From the NCBI GenBank assembly GCA_049974825.1, contig JBNGDJ010000049.1, positions 1-17,358 on the forward strand: a DNA stretch of 17,358 nt, read 5' to 3'. The stretch is from JBKHDT01 sp049974825 (lineage in GTDB: Bacteria; Pseudomonadota; Gammaproteobacteria; Halothiobacillales; Halothiobacillaceae). A model generated the notes under the pieces. It was not told the DNA's origin. It saw nothing but the letters and a program-made list of their open reading frames with translations, and searched no databases. Of the stretch, positions 1 to 5,987 are shown one piece after another. A program made the translations under genes and the position numbers. Within the stretch, counting starts at the first letter, position 1, and every line of letters starts with the position of its first letter.

Positions 1-278
1 CAATCCCGTTCTGTTTCCGGGCATGTGAAAGTCTACCCTCGGGAGGCCGCATTCCACAAGGGGTTCCAGAGGCCGGTTGCCGCAATCGACGCGTTTTTTG
101 GTCCTTCGGCACCGATGCCCTGTTCAAAACCTGTGTGTAAGCCGAAAAACATCATGAAAATCAGGTGGATGTAATGAAGGACCATGGAATGCACCTCGGG
201 TTTTTTCTTCGGTATGCTCTCTAGGTAATTGATATTTAAATATTTTTTAGGGTTTAATAGGCGCCTATCGATGTATCT

Positions 279-299
279 AAAAAACAACTGTTGTTTTTT
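279..299. repeat. Perfect 10-bp inverted repeat in AT-rich DNA
   Basis: AAAAAACAAC (279-288), one T, then GTTGTTTTTT (290-299) form a perfect palindrome. It is nested inside a wider inverted pair, ATCGATG (267-273) and CATCGAT (315-321). It could be an operator-like protein site or, on either strand, a weak hairpin with a U-rich arm. No gene ends close enough for a terminator call. Confidence 0.6.
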
Positions 300-435
300 G
301 GTGTTGCTTTTATGCATCGATCGCATCAAGTGATTGCACCTTGTTTGATTGGGACCGGTCGAAACCTTTGTTGCTCGCTGCGCGGGACTGTCCTGTTTGG
401 TGCAGGTTGCGTGCCCCAAAACACTGAGTTTACTT

Positions 436-481
436 GGGACACTCTGCATATGGCCAGGAAGGCGGTTTTGCAGGGTGTCCC
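436..481. repeat. 13-bp inverted repeat forming a stem-loop
   Basis: The arms 436-448 (GGGACACTCTGCA) and 469-481 (TGCAGGGTGTCCC) pair over 13 bp with one G-T wobble, around a 20-nt loop. The motif TGTCCC faces outward on both sides: minus strand from 441, plus strand from 476. That arrangement can be left by transposon ends lying back to back, but no transposase is present. A structured RNA is the other reading. Nothing in the sequence decides between them. Confidence 0.6.
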
Positions 482-638
482 GTTATTCAAAGGAATATTG
501 AGATTCCCGTTACAGTGCTCAGCGAGACCTGAACGCGGGAAGCGCTTGTTGACATGTTGAGCCGGCGCTTGCCTACCGGGCCGTGGTGGCTGTCCAGTGT
601 TAAAGGCTTTGGAAGGATTGGCGCCGTGTGTTGCCAAT

Positions 639-1769
639 TCAACGGCCGCTGTCTTGCCTTGGGCCATCAATCCGCCATGCCTGCTGCAAACGCGTGACCG
701 TGTGGGACCACTTGGGGGTGGTCGGCTTGCAGACGGTGTTCTGGTTGCCGAACAGTCCCACCTCCGCGAAGGCCTCTTGGCGGGGGACGTTATGTATCCA
801 GCGCACCGGCACCAAGTATTCTGCATCGTCCTCGTCTCCGTCCAGATGCCGGTACAGGTGCGGGTAGTCCTCGCTCGACGCAAGTTGCAGCAGGGTGCGG
901 GGGCCGGCGTCGGTACCGAACTGGTACTGATCGGCTCGGCAGCGTTCGCCGATGACCTCGCCCACCCCGACGTAACCGGTCTTGGGGATATTGACCCAGA
1001 CGCGATCCCCCGCCGAGAGCATCGAAAGCGTCTTGGAATACCAGGTCGCCCCTCCGCCTGAGATGAATCCCAGTTGCCGGGCCAATTCCCACGGTCGGTC
1101 ATCACCGAACGAGACGTAGAATTCGCCGTTCCACGGCTCTTTCTTTGTCTTGCGGGTGGCAGGAACGGTTGGCTCGTCGGGGTCGATCATCCAGGCACGG
1201 CTCAGGTAGCGGTTGCCTGCATCCTCGAAGGCCGCAAAGAACATCGCGTTGATGGAAAGCTGAGCGTGTTCGTTGAGGTAGTTGATGATCCGCTCGCTGC
1301 TCGCATCGAGCTGGGTGGCGACCACCACGAGCTGGTGGCTTTCGTTGAGTGCCACGTCATCGAGGGAGACACCGAACTTCGCTTCGAACGCCTCTCCCAG
1401 GGAGGGGTGGGGCAGGCCGTAGCGCTCTGCGAACTCCTGGTAAATCTCGATCACCTGGAAGTCCGCCAGGGTGACCACCCAGGAGGCATAGTCGATCGCC
1501 TGAGCCACGACATCTCGCGGCGTCTTGTTCCGCTTGAGTTCGATGATGATCAACGTGCCATTAGCGTCGATGGCCAGCAGGTCGACCAGCTTGTCAAAAG
1601 CGGTACGCACCTGGCGCCCGATCAGGAGCCAGTCCCGATTGAGGATCGAGACGTCCTGCATGATCTGCTCTTCAAGCAATCCCTCGTCCGCCAAGCTGGC
1701 GGGGCGCAACTTGCGGGGCGGCTCGCCCGCGCTTGCTGCCAGCTTCCAGATGCCCTGTTCAATGGCCAT
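639..1769 (-). CDS. NucS-like PD-(D/E)XK nuclease, possible PUA-like C-terminus
   Basis: This 376-residue protein probably cleaves DNA, and its place at the tail of a restriction operon suggests phage or foreign-DNA defence. The N-terminal half matches the NucS/DUF91-type nuclease pattern: an acidic helix (LLEEQI, 31-36), then LIGRQVRT, the core Asp63 in KLVDLLAID, and Glu77-x-Lys79 in IIIELK, giving a full D...ExK active site, followed by a QAIDYASW helix (90-97). Residues about 215-345 form a second module with GDRVWVNIPKTGYVGVGEV, which looks like a small PUA/EVE-like beta-barrel; that is inference from pattern only. The ATG at 1769 is preceded by AAGGAG at good spacing. It follows the abi gene by 122 nt on the same strand and could be co-transcribed, or have its own start after the 1841-1878 stem-loop. 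The C-terminus appears complete. Confidence 0.75.
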   Translation of the reverse strand: MAIEQGIWKLAASAGEPPRKLRPASLADEGLLEEQIMQDVSILNRDWLLIGRQVRTAFDKLVDLLAIDANGTLIIIELKRNKTPRDVVAQAIDYASWVVTLADFQVIEIYQEFAERYGLPHPSLGEAFEAKFGVSLDDVALNESHQLVVVATQLDASSERIINYLNEHAQLSINAMFFAAFEDAGNRYLSRAWMIDPDEPTVPATRKTKKEPWNGEFYVSFGDDRPWELARQLGFISGGGATWYSKTLSMLSAGDRVWVNIPKTGYVGVGEVIGERCRADQYQFGTDAGPRTLLQLASSEDYPHLYRHLDGDEDDAEYLVPVRWIHNVPRQEAFAEVGLFGNQNTVCKPTTPKWSHTVTRLQQAWRIDGPRQDSGR

Positions 1770-1840
1770 GGTGGCTCCTTGTGTATCGGGTGCAACTATT
1801 GTGCTTCCTGGTCTGGTGACTTACCATTGAACCCAACACG

Positions 1841-1878
1841 ACCCCGGCCTCTTGGTTGTCCGCAACCTACGCCGGGGT
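1841..1878 (-). other. Two-tier stem-loop after the abi gene
   Basis: The outer arms ACCCCGGC (1841-1848) and GCCGGGGT (1871-1878) pair perfectly over 8 bp. Inside them GGTTG (1854-1858) and CAACC (1863-1867) pair around a four-base loop. It begins 13 nt after the abi stop codon on the minus strand and lies 71 nt before the next start. No T-run follows on that strand, so it is not a standard intrinsic terminator. It may be a structured RNA, an mRNA-stabilising end, or a processing site between abi and the nuclease gene. Relatives of AbiF are known to work with small non-coding RNAs, so an RNA partner is possible but unproven. Confidence 0.5.
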
Positions 1879-1891
1879 TCTTGCGTTCGGG

Positions 1892-2634
1892 CTACCACCA
1901 TTCCCGCCAATCCTCGGTCACCCCCATCCCTTTCAGGGTCAGCTTTTTCGATGAATGCTGCACCGGGAAGTTCTCCAGGTGTGCGGCCAGTCGATTGTGC
2001 CACTGCGTGTTCGGGCAGATCGACGTTACTAGCGCGCGTGTGATGGCCATCAGCAGGAACGGCTTGAATCGGGCGTCGCCGTCACCAATGAACGAATCGC
2101 ACCACCGCACCTCGCCCCGCTGCGGCAATTTCGGCTTGGAGGTGATGTTCCGGTTCCACAAGCGACTGTGGTGCGCCACGAGGTTCCGCAGGTAACTCAA
2201 GCTGAACAGCCAGCTCTTGAACGCCTTCCAGTCATTCACGCCGTAACGGTTGGCAATGGCGACCTGGTCTTTGACATGCAGCATGCTGAACAACCGGGAG
2301 ATGGCCCCGAAGTCCAGCACCTCCACCGCGACCCAGATCGGCAGTTCGTTGCCGTGGTTGTCGTGGTAATGCCGGACGAAATCNNNNNNNNNNNNNNNNN
2401 NNNNNNNNNNNNNNNNNNNNNNNNNNNNNNNNNNNNNNNNNNNNNNNNNNNNNNNNNNNNNNNNNNNNNNNNNNNNNNNNNNNGGCGGAACGGATACCAG
2501 TATGCGCTCAGGCGGTAGTAACCCACGCGCTTCAGGTAGTCCAGGGCGGCGGCCTCGTCGGTCACCACCATGCCTCGGGACTTGAGCAGATCCAGTTGCT
2601 CGGAAAAGGACTTCCATGGCCTGTTGTACGGCAT
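1892..2634 (-). CDS. Abi_2/AbiF-like HEPN ribonuclease, interrupted by assembly gap
   Basis: This is an abortive-infection protein of the Abi_2 (AbiD/AbiF) family, expected to act as a HEPN RNase in the cytoplasm. The first 50 residues carry the family hallmark YLKRVGYYRLSAYWYPF (about 33-49). After the N run, the last 163 residues include the HEPN signature RNLVAH (R-x4-H, bases 2171-2188). The two halves lie in different frames across the 100 Ns, and about 100 residues expected in this family between them are absent, so the gap is a placeholder of wrong length, not evidence of a frameshift. The ATG shares its A with the hsdS stop (TGATG), and GAGGAAG lies about 11 nt upstream within hsdS. 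That points to coupled translation with the restriction-modification operon. Family assignment is strong; target and trigger are unknown. Confidence 0.85.
2384..2483. other. Assembly gap (100 N)
   Basis: Exactly 100 Ns, a usual scaffolding placeholder. It falls in the abi gene after codon 50 plus one base, and resumes on a codon boundary. If the gene is intact, the true gap length must be 2 modulo 3, and family length suggests roughly 300 bases or more. The flanks do not overlap each other. Confidence 0.95.
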
Positions 2635-4412
2635 CAGTTAACCGCTTCCTCGACGACGGCCTCCGCCAACTGGCGACGTGTATCGCTCGCTTCGTTCAGC
2701 CGTTCTCTGAGCCGATCACAGAGGGAGACGAGTTCATCGACTTTTTCGACAATACGATGTTGCTCACGCGCAGGCGGAAGAGGGATTAGAAGCTCTTGTA
2801 TGTGCTTCCTCGACACGTTCTTCATCGAACTGCTAGTTCCCCCAGCAACTCGGGAATAATAATCCCGGGCGGTCTTGCAGTTGTTGAAGAGATTCACAAA
2901 TGAAGCACTCATTTGTCGAGAGAAAACGAATCTGACGATCTTGTCACTCATCATCAGGTGTCGTGGTGCGCTATCAGGAACCACGACGGAACGAGCGACA
3001 AGATCTGCTGTATTGGCCCTGGATAATAAGAAGTCATTCGGTTTGACCTCAAGCTCATACCGTGGAGTCAAACTATCCGGCAAAGCTTTATTCTCCTCGG
3101 CTCTGAATGAGCCCCAAGATACTGCACTGACTTTCAACACACCCCACTCACTTCCACTCCGTGAAGTGCTTTTGCACTGGGGACTCCAACCTGACTCTGA
3201 GTGAAGGGCCAAGCTATCCAACCGGCACCACGCCCAATTTTTTGGAATCTTGAAGGGCGGGTCGTCCGCCTGAATCCCAGAGATCGCTTTTGGCTTTCTG
3301 ATCTTTCCTTTCTTGACCAACCGCGCTTTCTCCTCGGCAATCCGATCAAGCAGCACGTTGGCCGGCTCATCGTTGGCATCTTGCGCTACTAGGCGACCCA
3401 TAACCGCAAGCTGTAGGATGGCCTGCTCAAGCTTGTCGATGGCGGCTTCGGTGGTGAACAGGGTGTCGAAGTGTTCGGCGACGCGGGCCCAGTTTTCGGC
3501 CAGTTCGGGGGCGTCCGCGGAGCGGGTCAGGGCGTCGAGCAGGGTGTCGACCAGCACTTCGTGGGCCTCGATCTGATTGCCGACTTGCTGCTCCAGACGA
3601 TCGCAGAGGACCATGAGTTCATCGACTTTTTCGACGATGCGGTGTTGCTCTGCCAAAGGAGGGAGCGGGAACGGCTGTGACGCGAAGTCTTTGAATTTCA
3701 AACTCTCTACTGTCGTCCCAGTCTTGACAAGACGGCTCAAAATGAAGGCTTCATGCCCCCGTGACATGATTTGAATGTATCGAGCCATCTCCGGCATGAA
3801 CAATCTAAGGGCTTTCAGATCTTGATTGATTGTGCATTCGGTGCGGGTGATGGCTGTGGGAAACATGCGTCGGAGAATTCCGCTCCGGACCACAAAAAGG
3901 ACAGTTTCTTGGGGGAGGACTTCGAGGCCACCCGAATTAGTGGCCATTTCCGTTACGTGATCTTCAGTGTTAGTTACCTCGGAAACCCTCATGTCCTTGG
4001 GTGTGACCCAAGGGATGTCTCCGTTCCAGTATTCGCTTTTGGACTTGCTAGGGGTTTTCCCGCCAAAAAAGTCTCCGAGATGGGATAGGGTTACGGCGCT
4101 CCACCCCTTCGGTAATTGAGCGGGAAGATCCTCGGTGGCAATCTCGGGAAGCTTCTTCGGCTTCTTGATCGTCCCTTCCTTGATCAGCCGCGTCTTTTCG
4201 TCGGTAATCCGGTCCAGCAGCGCACTGGCGGGCTCTTCGTCGGGATCCTGCTCGACCAGCTTGCCTCGCACGGCAAGTTCGAGGATCAACTCGCGCAGCT
4301 TCTTGATGCCGGTCAGCTCGACCCGGGCGCTACCGCCGCGCCCGCCCTTCTTGTACTCGACAGCGTCGGTCCAGAGGTCCAGATGCTCGGTGATCACCTG
4401 CTGCACGCTCAC
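2634..4412 (-). CDS. hsdS: Type I restriction-modification specificity subunit HsdS
   Basis: HsdS (592 residues) reads the split DNA target for the HsdM/HsdR complex. It has two target-recognition domains at about 101-250 and 389-547, each followed by the conserved coil AEQHRIVEKVDEL (254-266 and, as REQHRIVEKVDEL, 549-561). Ahead of each lies another repeated segment: ELAVRGKLVEQDPDEEPA (45-62) and QLAVMGRLVAQDANDEPA (334-351). This layout is typical of EcoAI/EcoEI-like (type IB) subunits. The start is GTG at 4412 in a GTGA overlap with the hsdM stop, with GGAGG 7-8 nt upstream. The recognition domains are poorer in G+C than the conserved parts (for example 38% at 2881-2940 against 75% at 3481-3540), as expected if they were exchanged by recombination. 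The target sequence cannot be read from the protein. Confidence 0.95.
   Translation of the reverse strand: MSVQQVITEHLDLWTDAVEYKKGGRGGSARVELTGIKKLRELILELAVRGKLVEQDPDEEPASALLDRITDEKTRLIKEGTIKKPKKLPEIATEDLPAQLPKGWSAVTLSHLGDFFGGKTPSKSKSEYWNGDIPWVTPKDMRVSEVTNTEDHVTEMATNSGGLEVLPQETVLFVVRSGILRRMFPTAITRTECTINQDLKALRLFMPEMARYIQIMSRGHEAFILSRLVKTGTTVESLKFKDFASQPFPLPPLAEQHRIVEKVDELMVLCDRLEQQVGNQIEAHEVLVDTLLDALTRSADAPELAENWARVAEHFDTLFTTEAAIDKLEQAILQLAVMGRLVAQDANDEPANVLLDRIAEEKARLVKKGKIRKPKAISGIQADDPPFKIPKNWAWCRLDSLALHSESGWSPQCKSTSRSGSEWGVLKVSAVSWGSFRAEENKALPDSLTPRYELEVKPNDFLLSRANTADLVARSVVVPDSAPRHLMMSDKIVRFVFSRQMSASFVNLFNNCKTARDYYSRVAGGTSSSMKNVSRKHIQELLIPLPPAREQHRIVEKVDELVSLCDRLRERLNEASDTRRQLAEAVVEEAVN
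2713..2765. repeat. hsdS internal direct repeat, copy 1
   Basis: This encodes the coiled segment after recognition domain 2. It matches 3598-3650 at 45 of 53 positions, including 21 identical bases (2730-2750). Such repeats let recognition domains swap by homologous recombination. Confidence 0.85.
3598..3650. repeat. hsdS internal direct repeat, copy 2
   Basis: This encodes the coiled segment after recognition domain 1. The identical core is 3615-3635, paired with 2730-2750 in copy 1; the two copies are 885 bp apart in the same orientation. Confidence 0.85.
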
Positions 4413-5887
4413 GACTGCCCCTCCGTGTTGCGCGTGAGCGCCTCGCCGAGGATCGCCTTGAGTTGGTCGCGCAGGCTCTGGATCTCGGCCTGCTGACGGC
4501 TGTAGGTCTCCAGCAACTCGTCAGGGTCGTGGCTGACTTCCTCGCCCTGCCAAGGGTTCTTGATGTCGAGGTTGTAGTCACGGGCCTTGATCTCGTCGAT
4601 ACCGACCTTCCAGGCCTGTTCGGTCTCCTCGCGGCCGGCAAAGCCGTCTGACTCGTCGCCCCACCAGTCGATCTCGGTGGCGAATTCCGCGAAGCGCATG
4701 GGCTTGGTCTTGGAGTAGCTCTTGTAGCCCTCGGGGTACGGGTGCTCGTAGTACCAGATCTGCTCGGTGGGCTTGCCCTTGGTGAAGAACAGCAGGTTGG
4801 TCTTGATGCCGGTGTAGGGATTGAACACACCATTGGGCAGACGAACGATGGTGTGCAGGTTGCACTCGGTCAGCAGCTTTTCCTTGAGGCGCGTCTTCAT
4901 CCCCTCGCCGAAAAGAAAGCCGTCCGGCAGGACAACGGCCGCTCGGCCACCGTCCCTGAGGAGGTGGATGAACAGCGTCATGAACAGGTCGGCGGTCTCG
5001 CGGGTGCGGAAGGCCGCGGGGAAGTTGGTCTCGATGCCGTCTTCCTCCTGCCCGCCGAAGGGTGGGTTGGCGACGATCACGTCGACCCGCTCCTTTGGCC
5101 CCCAACTGATCAGCGGGCGGGCCAGGGTGTTATCGTGGCGGATCTGGTCGGGGATTTCGATGCCGTGGAGAATGAGGTTGGTGGTCGCCAGCAGGTGCGG
5201 CAACGGCTTTTTCTCCACGCCGCGGATGCTGTGCTGGAGCGTCTGCTCGTCCTCCGGGGTTTTCACGAAGCGGCGCTTGTGTTCGATGGCGCTGGTGAGA
5301 AAGCCCCCCGTTCCGCAGGCCGGGTCCATGACGATCTCGTCGAGCTTGGGGTTGATCCGGTCGACCATGAACTCGGTGACCGCCCGCGGCGTGTAGAACT
5401 CGCCGGCATTGCCCGCGCTCTGGAGGTCCTTGAGGATCTGCTCGTACATGTCGCCCAGTTCGTGGCGCTCGGACGACTTGTTGAAGTTGATGCCTTCCTG
5501 GAGCTTGTTGATCACCTGCCGCATCAACTGGCCGGACTTCATGTAGTTGTAGGCATCCTCGAAGACGTTGCGGATGACCACGCCGCGGTAGTCTTCGCCG
5601 CGGGCCTCAAGCTGCTGGAGCCGGGGGAAAAGGATGTTGTCGACAAAGTCCTTGAGCTCGTCGCCGGTGATGCCCTCGGGGTCCGCCGCCCAGTTGCGCC
5701 AGCGCAGCGGCTCGGGGATGGGGGAGCGGTAGTCGTCGTCCAGCAGCTCCCATTCCTGTTCCCGGTCGTCGAAGATCTTGAGGAACATCATCCAGACAAG
5801 CTGGCCGATGCGCTGGGCGTCGCCGTCGACGCCGACGTCCTTTCGCATGATGTCCTGGATGGATTTGATAGTCGTGGAGATGCTCAT
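4409..5887 (-). CDS. hsdM: Type I restriction-modification DNA methylase HsdM
   Basis: HsdM (492 residues) transfers a methyl group from S-adenosylmethionine to the N6 of adenine at the site chosen by HsdS, protecting host DNA. The sequence shows an N-terminal HsdM helical domain (about 5-130), GEFYTPRAV (162-170), the SAM-binding motif I DPACGTGGF (188-196) and the catalytic motif IV NPPF (274-277). Its length is normal for the family and there is no break. The ATG at 5887 has no strong Shine-Dalgarno sequence. It lies 100 nt after hsdR and overlaps hsdS by 4 nt, so the methylase and specificity subunits are made from one message in near-equal supply. Confidence 0.97.
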   Translation of the reverse strand: MSISTTIKSIQDIMRKDVGVDGDAQRIGQLVWMMFLKIFDDREQEWELLDDDYRSPIPEPLRWRNWAADPEGITGDELKDFVDNILFPRLQQLEARGEDYRGVVIRNVFEDAYNYMKSGQLMRQVINKLQEGINFNKSSERHELGDMYEQILKDLQSAGNAGEFYTPRAVTEFMVDRINPKLDEIVMDPACGTGGFLTSAIEHKRRFVKTPEDEQTLQHSIRGVEKKPLPHLLATTNLILHGIEIPDQIRHDNTLARPLISWGPKERVDVIVANPPFGGQEEDGIETNFPAAFRTRETADLFMTLFIHLLRDGGRAAVVLPDGFLFGEGMKTRLKEKLLTECNLHTIVRLPNGVFNPYTGIKTNLLFFTKGKPTEQIWYYEHPYPEGYKSYSKTKPMRFAEFATEIDWWGDESDGFAGREETEQAWKVGIDEIKARDYNLDIKNPWQGEEVSHDPDELLETYSRQQAEIQSLRDQLKAILGEALTRNTEGQS

Positions 5888-5987
5888 TGGCGTTTAGTCT
5901 GTCTTTAGGGTTTCTATCGGTCAGAATCAGAACGGCGCCCCGTCATGATCGAGGAGTTCCTCGAACCATCGGCCCGCCGCGGCGGTA

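Larger units (their letters stand above)
1..638. other. Gene-free stretch, partly AT-rich
   Basis: I see no convincing gene here. The open frames on both strands lack recognisable domains and a good ribosome binding site. Base composition drops sharply in the middle: 221-310 has 26 G/C of 90 (29%), while the rest of the window is clearly GC-rich. The stretch holds two strong inverted repeats (279-299 and 436-481), listed separately, and smaller ones to the right of them, such as GGAAT/ATTCC near 490-506. It lies downstream of the minus-strand nuclease gene ending at 639, so it is the outer flank of the defence island. The AT drop and the lack of genes fit a junction of transferred DNA or a decayed mobile element, but no transposase remnant is recognised. 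Confidence 0.6.

Noticed and set aside
33..449. Minus-strand 138-residue open frame
   Set aside because: No recognised domain, no good ribosome binding site, and it crosses the AT-rich palindromic DNA; not supported as a gene.
326..1105. Long minus-strand frame overlapping the nuclease gene
   Set aside because: It is a shifted reading of the nuclease gene that happens to run on into the spacer; Arg/Pro/Ser-rich in the overlap and without family character.
2236..2634. Two abi fragments as separate genes or a pseudogene
   Set aside because: The frame difference is explained by the arbitrary 100-N gap; both parts match one protein family.
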